Positions 49,131 to 58,194 are shown, counted from the first letter of the stretch. The stretch: 64,000 bases of DNA from Bacillota bacterium (GCA_023411395.1 JAEYOV010000068.1:1-64000), one strand, 5' to 3'. Program-made: numbers and translations. Notes: generated by a model not told the origin, from the letters alone.

Positions 49131-51116
49131 ATGCGGCCCATTGTAAAGCTATCGCCGGAAGTCATCGGCAAAATCGCCGCCGGTGAAGTGGTGGAGCGTC
49201 CTGCCGCCGCCATCAAGGAGATGGTGGAAAACAGCATGGACGCCGGCGCCAGCGCCATTACCATAGAGATACGGGACGGGGGGATATCCTACTTCCGTGT
49301 CACTGACAACGGCAGCGGCATCCCCCAGCCGCAAATCCGCATGGCCTTTGAAAGGCATGCTACCAGCAAGATCAACACCTCCGAGGATTTGCACCATATT
49401 GAAACGCTGGGCTTTCGGGGTGAGGCTCTGGCTTCCATCGCGGCGGTGAGCCGTGTCGTATGCACCACCCGTGTGCGTGGTGAGGACAGCGGCATCACGG
49501 TGGTCAACGAGGGCGGCGTCATCCAGGAGATCCGGGAAGCCGCCTGCCCCGAGGGAACGACGTTTGTTGTCCGTGACCTGTTTTTCAATACGCCCGTAAG
49601 ATTGAAATTCCTGAAAAAACCAGCAGCAGAGGCAGCCTTCGTTTCCGATCTTGTGATGCGGCTGATTCTGTCCAATCCCGCAATCTCTTTCCGTTTGATC
49701 AATCAGGGCAAGGTTCTGTACCACAGTCCAGGCGATGGTAAGCTGGAGTCTGCCGTATTCAGCATCTACGGCAAGGAAATGCTCAAATCCATGCGTTTTG
49801 TTTCCGGCGGTTCCCGGGGGCTGTGGTTGGAAGGATATGTGGGTATCGGCGACAGCGCCAGGGGCACACGCAGCCATCAATCCTTCTTTATCAATGGCCG
49901 TTACATGAAAAGCGCTCTCCTTGCCCAGGCGCTGGAGCAAGGCTGCCGAGAGCGGGTGACCATCGGCCATTTTCCCACCTGTGTTCTGCACATGAAAACG
50001 GCCTTGGAAGCGGTAGATGTCAATGTGCATCCCAACAAAATGGAAGTCCGCTTCCAAAATGAAAACGATATTTTTGAGGCCGTACGGGATATGATCCAGA
50101 ATGTGCTGCGCAAGGATGCGCCGCTGGAAAATGTCCCGCAAATGGAACTGAATCCCTCCGAAACTTCCGGGCCTTTATTTCCAAACAGTGTTGCTGTGTT
50201 CAATAAAGCAGCCCCCAAAACAGACATTGGTTTGGATGCGCCGAACTCCAAAAAAGGAAATGAAGAAGCAATCAATAACAGACCAAAGTACAATATTGAC
50301 GACGAGAAAGTAGAACAAAAGTCTATTACGGAAATACCTATCCGAAGCCCTATTGTAGTGCCGGTGCCTGGCCGGGAGCAAGGGCCTGTTCTTAAGGAAA
50401 CATATATTTCTTCTTTCATGAAGCCGCCTCTTTCTGTAAAACAGGAAACTGCTCCCTCAAATGCTGGGCTGCCTGTTGCTGACAACGGAAAATCGCCTGA
50501 AAAGGTGGAAACCATTCCCGCTTTGCCTGAGAAAGAATTAAAGCCGGACCTCAAAGTGCTTGGCGTAGTATTCAAGACGTACATCCTGATCGAATACGGG
50601 GAACAATTACTTTTGATCGACCAGCATGCCGCCCATGAAAGGCTGCTGTTTGACCAGATGATAAGGGCGTACGATCAAAAGGCCGCTTCTCAGGCGCTGC
50701 TCGTGCCGCAGGTAGTTGCGCTGACCCACCGTGAATTGGAAACGCTCCAGGAGAACCAGGAAGCGCTTACCCAAGCAGGTTTTGAGATATCCTCCTTTGG
50801 TGACCATGCCATGCAGATTCGGGCGGTTCCAATCATATTGGGACAGCCGCAGGCAAAGAGTTTTCTCTTGGAACTACTGGATGAATTGGAAACGATGCGC
50901 GGCCTCACAACGCTGGAAAAACGTCGTACGGTAATCCTGCAAATGGCATGCAAGCGCGCCGTAAAAGGCGGAGAGCGCCTGCCTCAAGTGGAAATTGAGG
51001 ATCTTGTACGCAGAACTACCGAAACGGGCGTCACGCCCACTTGCCCGCACGGCCGCCCGCTTGTAATTTCCATCACCCATCAGGATCTGGACAAACGTTT
51101 CAAGCGTATTCAATAG
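49131..51116 (+). CDS. mutL: DNA mismatch repair protein MutL
   Basis: This 661-residue MutL couples mismatch recognition to strand incision. The GHKL ATPase (residues 1-330) has ENSMDAGA, DNGSGIP and GFRGEALASI. A poorly conserved linker (about 330-460) follows. The C-terminal dimerisation domain contains DQHAAHERLLFDQM, the metal-binding endonuclease motif, and a CPHGRPLVI end. Together these predict an endonuclease MutL, as in bacteria lacking MutH. It starts 11 bp after mutS with AAAGGAGG. Confidence 0.97.
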   Translation: MRPIVKLSPEVIGKIAAGEVVERPAAAIKEMVENSMDAGASAITIEIRDGGISYFRVTDNGSGIPQPQIRMAFERHATSKINTSEDLHHIETLGFRGEALASIAAVSRVVCTTRVRGEDSGITVVNEGGVIQEIREAACPEGTTFVVRDLFFNTPVRLKFLKKPAAEAAFVSDLVMRLILSNPAISFRLINQGKVLYHSPGDGKLESAVFSIYGKEMLKSMRFVSGGSRGLWLEGYVGIGDSARGTRSHQSFFINGRYMKSALLAQALEQGCRERVTIGHFPTCVLHMKTALEAVDVNVHPNKMEVRFQNENDIFEAVRDMIQNVLRKDAPLENVPQMELNPSETSGPLFPNSVAVFNKAAPKTDIGLDAPNSKKGNEEAINNRPKYNIDDEKVEQKSITEIPIRSPIVVPVPGREQGPVLKETYISSFMKPPLSVKQETAPSNAGLPVADNGKSPEKVETIPALPEKELKPDLKVLGVVFKTYILIEYGEQLLLIDQHAAHERLLFDQMIRAYDQKAASQALLVPQVVALTHRELETLQENQEALTQAGFEISSFGDHAMQIRAVPIILGQPQAKSFLLELLDELETMRGLTTLEKRRTVILQMACKRAVKGGERLPQVEIEDLVRRTTETGVTPTCPHGRPLVISITHQDLDKRFKRIQ

Positions 51117-51135
51117 CCGGGAGGAAGTCTGTTTC

Positions 51136-52068
51136 GTGTTGAAGCCTCCTTTGATTGTTGTCGCGGGCCCTACGGCCAGCGGAAAAACAAGCCTTTCCAT
51201 CGCCCTATGCCATCGGCTGCAAGGCGAAGTGGTCGCCATGGATTCCATGCAGGTTTATAGGCATATGGACATCGGCACCGCCAAGCCCACCATTTTAGAG
51301 CGGGAAGGAATTCCGCATCACATGCTGGATGTGGCAGACCCCAAGGATGCCTATTCCGTGGCAGAATACGCAAAACAAGCCAAAGAGTGTATTGATGATG
51401 TGCATCAAAGAGGAAAAATCCCCATCCTGACGGGCGGCACCGGGCTATATTTGAAGGCGCTGATCACGTCCATGGAGCTGGGCGGAACACAAGGTGATCC
51501 GGCCATCCGGGAGCGGCTGACAGCCATCGCGCAAGTGGAAAACGGTGGGGAAGCGCTTCATGACATGCTTCAAAAAATTGATCCGGCAACGGCAAACCGG
51601 CTGCACAGGAACGATATCCGCCGCGTTATCCGTGCGCTGGAGGTATATGAACTGACCGGAAAGCCCATATCCGGCCAACAGCCCGGTGAGCAGCCGGAAT
51701 GTCCCTACAGCCTTTGCATCCTGGGGCTTTTTATGGACCGGGAAGCGCTGTACAAACGCATTGAAGACCGTGTGGACGCCATGGTGCGCATGGGGCTGCC
51801 GGCGGAAGTCGAGAACCTTCTTCGCATGGGCGTGCCACCCCAAGCCCAGTCCTTGCAGGGATTGGGCTATAAAGAGTTGATCCCTGTCGTGCAGGATGGA
51901 CAGCCGCTCAAGCAGGCCATTGACGCCATCAAGCTGGGCACGCGCCATTATGCCAAGCGGCAGATGACATGGTTCCGCCGCACGGAAGGCATCATATGGC
52001 TGAATACCCAGGCCGACGATTGTCTGGATCAGGCTTTGGACCGCATTCAAACTTTTCTGAACGCCTGA
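51136..52068 (+). CDS. miaA: tRNA dimethylallyltransferase
   Basis: MiaA adds the dimethylallyl group to A37 of tRNAs that read UNN codons. The 310-residue protein has the P-loop GPTASGKTSLS (residue 10), DSMQVYRHMDIGTAKP, HHMLDVADP and a C-terminal RHYAKRQMTWFRR tRNA-binding helix. It starts at a GTG after GGGAGGAAG and supplies the substrate for MiaB, encoded upstream. Confidence 0.97.
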   Translation: MLKPPLIVVAGPTASGKTSLSIALCHRLQGEVVAMDSMQVYRHMDIGTAKPTILEREGIPHHMLDVADPKDAYSVAEYAKQAKECIDDVHQRGKIPILTGGTGLYLKALITSMELGGTQGDPAIRERLTAIAQVENGGEALHDMLQKIDPATANRLHRNDIRRVIRALEVYELTGKPISGQQPGEQPECPYSLCILGLFMDREALYKRIEDRVDAMVRMGLPAEVENLLRMGVPPQAQSLQGLGYKELIPVVQDGQPLKQAIDAIKLGTRHYAKRQMTWFRRTEGIIWLNTQADDCLDQALDRIQTFLNA

Positions 52069-52099
52069 CAGAACAAAACAATGTGAGGATTATGACATC

Positions 52100-53344
52100 A
52101 TGATGGAAATCGAAAAGCTGATAGAGCAAGCGCAGGGTGACTGTGAAAGCGCATTTTCCGCTTTGGAAGAAGTTGAAATCCACAACACCCGGCGGGTGCT
52201 ATCCGCCATGCAGAAACACCAGGTGGCACCGCGCCATTTTGCGCCCACTACCGGCTACGGGTATGGGGACACCGGCCGTGATACACTGGAGGCCATTTTT
52301 GCCGATGTGTTTCAAACGGAGGCGGCCATTGTACGGCCCCAAATCGCCTCCGGCACCCATGCGCTGGCACTGTGCCTGTTCGGGCTGCTGATGCCTGGAG
52401 ATCATCTATTATCCGCTTCCGGCAAGCCCTATGACACACTGGACGAGGTGATCGGCATTGCAGGTAAGGCCCCCGGTTCTCTGGCGGAAATGAACGTTTC
52501 CTACAGCCATGTGGAATTGGATTCTCAGGGGAAGCTGGACATGGACGCCATCCTTAACGCTATCCGCCCCAATACCAGGGTGGTGATGGTTCAGCGCAGC
52601 CGGGGGTACGCCTGGCGTAACTCGTTAAATCCGGAAGACATAGCGCCTTTAGTATCCCTTTTGCGGCGTGATTTCCCCAGTATCCGGTTGATGGTGGACA
52701 ATTGCTACGGGGAGTTTGTACAAAAAACGGAGCCAAGCCATCATGGCGCTGATGTGTGCGTGGGAAGCCTTATCAAGAATCCCGGCGGGGGATTGGCCCC
52801 CACGGGAGGATATATTGTGGGGAAAACGGACTGTATCCGGCGCATTGCATTCCGGCTGACCGCGCCGGGCATCGGCCAGGAGGTAGGCTCCTATGCCGGC
52901 AGCTATCAGCCGTTTTATCAGGGGTTGTTTCTGGCGCCCCATGTGGTGGTCCAGGCGCTGAAAACCGCCATACTGGCCGCCCGCGTCTTCGAATTGCTGG
53001 GAATGAAAACAACGCCATCCGCTTTTGCGGCACGTTCGGATATCATTCAGGCCATTGAAATGCTGTCGCCGAAGCGGCTGATCGCCTTTTGTCAGGGAAT
53101 ACAGGCCGCTTCCCCGGTGGACAGCATGGCGGTACCGGAGCCCTGGGACATGCCAGGCTATCAAAACCAGGTCATCATGGCCGCGGGTACGTTTGTCTCC
53201 GGTGCTTCCATAGAGCTCAGCGCCGACGCGCCCATGCGTGAGCCTTTCATTGCCTATTTGCAGGGTGGTTTAACCTACGGCCATGGTAAAATCGCTCTTA
53301 AAAGTGCCCTACAATATATGCGGAACGCCGGCTGTCTGAATTAA
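52100..53344 (+). CDS. PLP-dependent methionine gamma-lyase-like protein (YnbB/aluminium-resistance family)
   Basis: This 414-residue fold-type I PLP enzyme is of the family named for aluminium resistance. It shows RPQIASGTHALALCLFGLL, DNCYGEFV and the PLP-lysine region GSLIKNPGGGLAPTGGYI. The substrate is unknown. The usual neighbours miaA and, further on, lexA match the arrangement in other Firmicutes. It is the last gene of the mutSL operon. Confidence 0.88.
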   Translation: MMEIEKLIEQAQGDCESAFSALEEVEIHNTRRVLSAMQKHQVAPRHFAPTTGYGYGDTGRDTLEAIFADVFQTEAAIVRPQIASGTHALALCLFGLLMPGDHLLSASGKPYDTLDEVIGIAGKAPGSLAEMNVSYSHVELDSQGKLDMDAILNAIRPNTRVVMVQRSRGYAWRNSLNPEDIAPLVSLLRRDFPSIRLMVDNCYGEFVQKTEPSHHGADVCVGSLIKNPGGGLAPTGGYIVGKTDCIRRIAFRLTAPGIGQEVGSYAGSYQPFYQGLFLAPHVVVQALKTAILAARVFELLGMKTTPSAFAARSDIIQAIEMLSPKRLIAFCQGIQAASPVDSMAVPEPWDMPGYQNQVIMAAGTFVSGASIELSADAPMREPFIAYLQGGLTYGHGKIALKSALQYMRNAGCLN

Positions 53345-53354
53345 CACTGTTTTT

Positions 53355-53384
53355 TCATGTTTGCATCCACTCCCGTCATATAAT
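53355..53384 (+). promoter_or_regulatory. SigE-like promoter before the SpoIVFA/FB pair
   Basis: TCATGTTT (53355-53362), a 14-bp spacer and CATATAAT (53377-53384) resemble the SigE -35/-10 pattern. A SigA reading gives a poor -35. SpoIVFAB is SigE-dependent in Bacillus. Confidence 0.4.
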
Positions 53385-53400
53385 TGGCAGAAGGGAGTGG
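53367..53400 (+). repeat. Inverted repeat over the -10 box and ribosome site
   Basis: CCACTCCC (53367-53374) and GGGAGTGG (53393-53400) are perfect inverted copies flanking the -10 box. In read-through mRNA they would mask the ribosome site of the next gene; as DNA they could be an operator. Confidence 0.45.
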
Positions 53401-53405
53401 ATGTC

Positions 53406-54119
53406 ATGTCTTACCGGCCTTTGCCCAAAGCACAAGTGAAGCCCATGCATGTAGTTCATCGAAAACCCGCGGGGGGATCCGGTATCGTTTCCCCCAGGGA
53501 GCCGGAAAAGGAAAACAATGTGGCGTGGGTACAATCACACAAAAAAAGTTTTGCCGACCGCTTGACGCGCAACGTAGCCGTGGCCGCGGCGCTATTGCTG
53601 TGCGCGGTGGCCGTTCGCAACGCGGCGCTGCCGCAGGCAAAGGATGTTTTCACAGCCATCCAGGCCAGCGTGACCATGGATCTGGATGAAACGCTGGGCA
53701 AACTGACGTTTGTCAGCAATCTTCTGCCGGAGTCCGCGCTGGTATTCTGGAACAGCAACGAAACGGTGCAGGTGGCCGCTCCCGTTCATGGGGATATCGT
53801 ACACGTCTATCACGAGGAGGAACCGTATATCGCGCTGCTTGGCGTGTCCACCGATGTGCGGGTGGCCGCTGATGGAGAAGTCATGAACGTGGCGCACGGG
53901 GACGGGGAAGAGCGAGTCGTCCGCGTCCGCCATGAGGATGGGTTGGAAACGCTGTACGGCAACCTGCTGGAGTGCTTTGTGGCGGAAGGCGACCAGGTGT
54001 ACGCGGGTGACATCATTGGGGAAACGGCGGCGAAGCAGCCCGTATTCTTTGAAGTGCGCCGCAACGGCAGGTCTGTGGACCCGGTTCCCCTGATGCGGGA
54101 AATGGTGGCTGTTCCATGA
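53406..54119 (+). CDS. SpoIVFA-like degenerate LytM/M23-domain membrane protein
   Basis: This 237-residue protein has a cytoplasmic basic head, one transmembrane segment (about residues 55-75, VAVAAALLLCAVAVRNAAL) and an extracytoplasmic M23-like domain. The zinc ligands are replaced: RHEDG stands in place of the first His motif and FFEVRRNGRSVDP in place of HFE. It is therefore probably catalytically inactive, as in SpoIVFA, which restrains the SpoIVFB protease. It overlaps the protease gene by ATGA. Confidence 0.75.
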   Translation: MSYRPLPKAQVKPMHVVHRKPAGGSGIVSPREPEKENNVAWVQSHKKSFADRLTRNVAVAAALLLCAVAVRNAALPQAKDVFTAIQASVTMDLDETLGKLTFVSNLLPESALVFWNSNETVQVAAPVHGDIVHVYHEEEPYIALLGVSTDVRVAADGEVMNVAHGDGEERVVRVRHEDGLETLYGNLLECFVAEGDQVYAGDIIGETAAKQPVFFEVRRNGRSVDPVPLMREMVAVP

Positions 54120-54997
54120 AAGCATTGGTAATCAATCACACACGTATCCGCATCCATCCGCTGGCGCTCATCGGGGCCATCATATTCATCGGCATGGGGC
54201 AGGGAAGCGCGGTATTATCCGGGCTGCTGGCATTGACGCTCCACGAGCTTGCCCATGTGTTTGCCGCCAAATTCTTTCATCTGCCTGTGCCCGAGGTGGA
54301 ATTCACGCCCTTTGGCGGCGTGGCCCGCATGGAGGATATTTGTGAGGCTACGCCCTTGCAGCAGTTTGTGGTAGCGCTGGCAGGCCCCGCCATGAGCTGG
54401 CTTTGCTGCCTTGTCTGCGCCGGTTTGATGCAGCTTAACTGGGTAAATCTTGCGCAGATCGAAGGCTTTTTGCGCTGGAACCTGCTGCTTCTATGTTTCA
54501 ATCTGATCCCTGTTCTGCCTTTGGACGGCGGGCGCATGCTCCAGGCCATATTGACGCCTTGGCTGGGGTGGCAAAGAGCCATGCGCATTCTTTCCACTGC
54601 CGGCATAGGCGTCGGGCTTTTGATGAATGGTCTGGCCATATGGGGCGCCGTTCATGGCGTGGCGAACCTGTCGCTGGTAATCGCGGGCTGCTATCTGATG
54701 TACGCAGCGCATGTATCAAGGACCATGGCCGCCATCCAGTGCATCCATGGCGTGATCTCCAAGAAAACCAAGCTGGAGCGCGAAAAAACGCTGCAGGTGG
54801 AATGGCTGGGGGCATCCGGCGCCACCAGCGTAAGGGAATTGTTTCGGAGGATGTCCCCCGGCAAATATCACCGTGTAATCGTTTTGGAAGAGGACGGCCT
54901 GAAAAGCGTGGGGGAGTTGGACGATGGGGTGCTGGTCAACGCGCTTTTGGATACGCCCGAGGAAGCGCTTGGGAGCCTGGTGAATGCAAAAAAGTGA
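54116..54997 (+). CDS. spoIVFB: SpoIVFB-like intramembrane site-2 metalloprotease
   Basis: This 293-residue M50 protease has the zinc motif HELAH in a membrane helix (about residue 43) and the second motif LPLDGGRM (about residue 137) that supplies the third ligand. Five to six hydrophobic segments are followed by a CBS-like domain from about residue 215. In spore formers SpoIVFB cleaves pro-SigK in the mother cell. No sigK is in view, so the substrate is inferred. Confidence 0.85.
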   Translation: MKALVINHTRIRIHPLALIGAIIFIGMGQGSAVLSGLLALTLHELAHVFAAKFFHLPVPEVEFTPFGGVARMEDICEATPLQQFVVALAGPAMSWLCCLVCAGLMQLNWVNLAQIEGFLRWNLLLLCFNLIPVLPLDGGRMLQAILTPWLGWQRAMRILSTAGIGVGLLMNGLAIWGAVHGVANLSLVIAGCYLMYAAHVSRTMAAIQCIHGVISKKTKLEREKTLQVEWLGASGATSVRELFRRMSPGKYHRVIVLEEDGLKSVGELDDGVLVNALLDTPEEALGSLVNAKK

Positions 54998-55073
54998 AAC
55001 TTACTCCAAAGGCCTCGTCCATTTCATGGGCTGTCTTATGAAATTTTTAGTGACAAAAAAGTGACAAATAACA

Positions 55074-55107
55074 CAGACGGCAGACACCCGAAGGTATCTG
55101 CCGTCTG
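55074..55107 (-). terminator. Hairpin downstream of tRNA-Trp
   Basis: A 15-bp stem with one mismatch (55074-55088 with 55093-55107) and a TTCG loop on the minus strand lies 24 bp beyond the tRNA. A TGTTATTTGTC tract follows, giving a fair terminator. On the plus strand it may also end transcription from the protease gene. Confidence 0.7.
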
Positions 55108-55130
55108 GTACTGAACGGTTTCAGCAATTC

Positions 55131-55204
55131 TGGCAGGGGCAGAAGGACTCGAACCCTCAACAAAGGTTTTGGAGACCCACGTGTTACCATTACACCATGC
55201 CCCT
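55131..55204 (-). tRNA. tRNA-Trp (anticodon CCA)
   Basis: The reverse complement gives a 74-nt cloverleaf with encoded CCA. The acceptor AGGGGCA/TGCCCCT is fully paired, the D-stem is GTGT/ACAC, the anticodon loop CTCCAAA gives CCA (codon UGG), and the T-arm is GAGGG-TTCGAGT-CCTTC. The discriminator is G73, the bacterial tRNA-Trp identity base. The first anticodon-stem pair is a U-U mismatch. Confidence 0.95.
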
Positions 55205-55283
55205 AAGCGCCGAACGGATTTTATTATACCTTGGATATGCCATGCTGTCAATATCGAATTTGTGGTCTCTCTGGGAAAAAAGG

Positions 55284-55313
55284 TTGGCTATTGCCTTTGG
55301 GCTATGGTATAAT
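55284..55313 (+). promoter_or_regulatory. SigA promoter of proC-rnhA
   Basis: TTGGCT (55284-55289), an 18-bp spacer and TATAAT (55308-55313) lie 28 bp before proC. The long upstream frame that overlaps the tRNA is therefore not translated. Confidence 0.65.
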
Positions 55314-55340
55314 CAGGATCATGTGAAAGGGGAAAGGCTG

Positions 55341-56144
55341 ATGAAGATTGGTTTCCTTGGCGCGGGCAATATGGCCGGTGCCATCCTGCAAGGCTTGCTG
55401 AAAAACGGCTTTGTCAAGGGTGAGGATGTGATGATCTCAAGGCGCGATCCCATTCAGCGCGCAAAGCTGGCGGAAGATTTTGGCGTAATTGCCGCACAGG
55501 ACAACATTCACCTTGTCCAGTCCTGCGACGTGATCGTTCTGGCCGTAAAGCCTTATTTTCTGCGTGATGTCATACAGGAAATCAAACCTCACATCGGGGA
55601 TAAACAGGTGGTTTCCATCGCGGCCGGGTGGTCTTTTTCCGCTTTAAAAGAAGCCTTTGCGCCTTCTCATCCGCCCATCCTACGCGTATCGGTCAATACG
55701 CCGGTATTGGTGGGGGAAGGTTCCACCGTTTTTTGTGAGGAAACGACTTTTACGCCGGAAATGCTTACCTGGGCCATGGAAATGTTTGTGGCCTTGGGCA
55801 CTGTCCGCACCCTGCCGGAAAGGCTGCTGGACGCCGTGGTGGCGGTGAGCGGAAGCGGCGTGGCGTATGTGTATACGTTCATTGAGGCGCTGGGGGATGG
55901 GGCTGTCCGTCTGGGCCTTCCCAGGGATGCAGCTTATGAATTGGCGGCTCAAACCATGATTGGGGCCGGAAAAATGGTGCTTGCTACCGGTGCCCATCCC
56001 GGCGCCTTGAAGGATGCCGTCTGCTCGCCGGCAGGAAGCACCATCGAAGCCATCTATGAACTGGAAAAAAACGGATTTCGAGGCATCGTGATAGCCGCCA
56101 TGGATGCCTGTGCCGAAAAGCTCAAAAAAATGGCTTCCAATTGA
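55341..56144 (+). CDS. proC: Pyrroline-5-carboxylate reductase
   Basis: ProC makes proline from 1-pyrroline-5-carboxylate with NAD(P)H. The 267-residue protein shows the Rossmann start MKIGFLGAGNMAGAI, VLAVKPYFL, RVSVNTPVLVGEG, and the C-terminal signature AVSGSGVAYVY...KDAVCSPAGSTIEA. Start 55341 follows AAAGGGGAAAGG. Confidence 0.96.
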   Translation: MKIGFLGAGNMAGAILQGLLKNGFVKGEDVMISRRDPIQRAKLAEDFGVIAAQDNIHLVQSCDVIVLAVKPYFLRDVIQEIKPHIGDKQVVSIAAGWSFSALKEAFAPSHPPILRVSVNTPVLVGEGSTVFCEETTFTPEMLTWAMEMFVALGTVRTLPERLLDAVVAVSGSGVAYVYTFIEALGDGAVRLGLPRDAAYELAAQTMIGAGKMVLATGAHPGALKDAVCSPAGSTIEAIYELEKNGFRGIVIAAMDACAEKLKKMASN

Positions 56145-56165
56145 TACAAGAGGAGTTATTTACGC

Positions 56166-56693
56166 ATGCAAAACCTTGCCGAGCCGCGCAAGCTGGTGCA
56201 AATCTATACGGACGGCGCCTGTTCCGGAAATCCCGGGCCCGGGGGATGGGCCGCGATCCTGTGCTTTGGGGAACACCGCAAAGAGGTCTCCGGTTTTATG
56301 CCCGGCACCACCAACAACCGCATGGAACTGTTCGCTGCCATCAGCGGCCTGGGCACGCTGAAAATGCCTTGCCGTGTGCAGTTGTATTCCGACTCGGCGT
56401 ATCTGGTGAACGCGTTCGAGGAAAAGTGGATCGACCGCTGGCAGGCAAACGGCTGGAAAACAGCCGGGGGACAGCAAGTGGAAAACCAGGACCTTTGGCG
56501 GCTGTTATTGCATCAGATCAAAAAACACCAGGTGACTTTCCATAAAGTGAAGGGCCATTCCGATCATCCCGAGAACAACCGCTGCGATGAGCTGGCCAGA
56601 GGCCAGATTCAGGAATATTTGCGCATCAACGGGCAACTGCCGGAAGAGGCGCCGGCGCCTGATACTGCCAGTCAGAAGAACGGCACAAAATGA
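56166..56693 (+). CDS. rnhA: Ribonuclease HI
   Basis: RNase HI cuts the RNA of RNA-DNA hybrids. The four acidic metal ligands are visible in YTDGACSGNPGPGG, NNRMEL, YSDSAYLVN and CDELAR. The His loop reads HKVKGHSDHPENN. The 175-residue protein has a ~20-residue flexible C-terminal tail. It lies 22 bp after proC with GAGGAG. Confidence 0.96.
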   Translation: MQNLAEPRKLVQIYTDGACSGNPGPGGWAAILCFGEHRKEVSGFMPGTTNNRMELFAAISGLGTLKMPCRVQLYSDSAYLVNAFEEKWIDRWQANGWKTAGGQQVENQDLWRLLLHQIKKHQVTFHKVKGHSDHPENNRCDELARGQIQEYLRINGQLPEEAPAPDTASQKNGTK

Positions 56694-56748
56694 GGGCCGC
56701 GGGGGAAAGGACGATTGGCGTCTGCATGCTTGACTTATCTGAATTGAA

Positions 56749-56780
56749 ACTATTCGCGAAAGGATACTTTTACGAATAGT
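56749..56780 (+). repeat. 8-bp inverted repeat abutting the -35 box
   Basis: ACTATTCG (56749-56756) and CGAATAGT (56773-56780) with a 16-bp spacer end one base before the TTGACA at 56782. Likely an operator for a dimeric regulator. Confidence 0.5.
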
Positions 56781-56781
56781 A

Positions 56782-56810
56782 TTGACAGAAAAAATAGGGT
56801 TTGGTATACT
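56782..56810 (+). promoter_or_regulatory. SigA promoter of the tyrosine recombinase
   Basis: TTGACA (56782-56787), a 17-bp spacer and TATACT (56805-56810). The start near 56817 falls inside the left arm of a terminator hairpin. From 56863 to the recombinase at 57043 I see only a 6-bp AATCGC/GCGATT palindrome (near 56960) and the AAGGAG site. Confidence 0.75.
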
Positions 56811-56862
56811 AAGGCCCGATGAAGGCGTTTATGTGAAAGCATCATCGTTCTCGGGCTTTTTT
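56811..56862 (+). terminator. Terminator of proC-rnhA overlapping the next promoter's start
   Basis: AAG-CCC-GATGA (56811-56822, one bulged G) pairs with TCATC (56842-56846) and GGG-CTT (56853-56858), followed by TTTTTT. RNA from upstream contains the whole stem. RNA started at about 56817 lacks its base. Confidence 0.65.
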
Positions 56863-57042
56863 GTACTCTTAATTGCTTTTCTTACGGTGACGGCCTGCTT
56901 TTCAAAAAAACATCAATCATCTTTTTAGCTGCGTATTGCTGTGCTGCGCGTAATCGCCATTGTGAGCGATTTTCCAATTCCAATTTGGGGGTTTACCCTG
57001 CCGGCTCAAAAAAACGCGTATGGTTTGTAAGGAGATGCTTGC

Positions 57043-58194
57043 ATGCAATCGGATTATCAAAAGCATACCAATGAAAAACGAATGGAATTGATCCGGCAAA
57101 TTGCCAAGGAACTGCCCAAAGCCTGCGGCGATTTTTTGCGTGCCATCAGTACCACCACCAGTACTTTGACCAGACTGGCATACGCCTATGATCTTCGGAT
57201 TTTCTTTACCTTTTTGACAACGGAAATGCCGCAGTTTGATTGCACGGAAATGCGGAATTTTGCCGACAAGGACATTGACGCCATTAGCCAGCGTGATCTG
57301 GAACAATATGTAGAATATTTAACAATGTACTACAAGAATATGGAAACTGAAAATGACGAGAAACTTATCTCCAAGCCCATATACAATCACGAGCTGGGCA
57401 TCATGCGCAAGCTTTCCACCCTGCGTTCCTTTTTTGAATACCTTTTCTCCAGCAGCCGGATTACCTCCAATGTAACTACGCTGGTTCCCCTGCCCAAGCT
57501 CCACGCGAAGCCTATCCTCCGTCTCGAGGAAAAAGAGATCGAAAAAATGCTTGCCATTGTGCAAAGCGGCGACAAGCTGTCATCCCGGCAGCAAAAATAC
57601 CAGGCGCTTACCAGGCTGCGGGATTATGCCATGCTATGCCTGTTTCTTAGCACAGGCATCCGCGTCAGCGAATGCGTAGGCATCAATCTGGACGATATCG
57701 ACTTTTCTCAAAACGCGTTCCTGGTGACGCGTAAAGGCGGAAATCAGGTGATGCTGTACTTTCCCCAGGAGGTGGCGGATGCGCTGCTTGCTTATATTGG
57801 GGAAAGAAACCATATCACTCCCCTGCCGGGCCATGAGGAAGCGCTGTTCCTTTCGCTGCAAAAACGCCGTATCACACAGCGCGCGGTTCAAAACCTGGTG
57901 AAAAAGTACGCGCTGCTGGCCGCGCCGCTGAAAAAAAGAATCAGTCCGCACAAGCTGCGCAGTACTTTTGGCACCAACCTGTATCATGAAACAGGCGACA
58001 TTTATTTGGTGGCGGATGTGCTGGGCCATGCGGATGTCAACACCACACGCAAGCATTATGCCGCCATGACGGAGGCAAGGCGCAGGGAAGCGGCCCAGTA
58101 TGTCCGCCTGCCGGAAAAAAAGTTGGGTTTAGGAGAAAACGGCATGGAAGAGGAATTTGAACCAGGGTCGTCAAATCATAAACGTACACGCTGA
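57043..58194 (+). CDS. Tyrosine recombinase (XerC/D-like)
   Basis: This 383-residue site-specific recombinase has an N-terminal SAM-like core-binding domain (about residues 40-140) and a catalytic domain with TGIRVSE (Arg), RKGG (Lys), SPHKLRSTF (His-Arg), LGHADVNTTRKHY (His and the nucleophile Tyr). It is longer than XerC/D (about 300 residues) because of N-terminal and linker additions. It lies directly upstream of lexA, which suggests a chromosomal, housekeeping recombinase, perhaps the chromosome-dimer resolvase. No phage genes are nearby. Confidence 0.88.
   Translation: MQSDYQKHTNEKRMELIRQIAKELPKACGDFLRAISTTTSTLTRLAYAYDLRIFFTFLTTEMPQFDCTEMRNFADKDIDAISQRDLEQYVEYLTMYYKNMETENDEKLISKPIYNHELGIMRKLSTLRSFFEYLFSSSRITSNVTTLVPLPKLHAKPILRLEEKEIEKMLAIVQSGDKLSSRQQKYQALTRLRDYAMLCLFLSTGIRVSECVGINLDDIDFSQNAFLVTRKGGNQVMLYFPQEVADALLAYIGERNHITPLPGHEEALFLSLQKRRITQRAVQNLVKKYALLAAPLKKRISPHKLRSTFGTNLYHETGDIYLVADVLGHADVNTTRKHYAAMTEARRREAAQYVRLPEKKLGLGENGMEEEFEPGSSNHKRTR

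Noticed and set aside
57043..58194. Tyrosine recombinase as a sign of a prophage or integrative element
   Set aside because: No phage, conjugation or attachment sequences lie around it, and the flanks (rnhA, lexA) are housekeeping genes.
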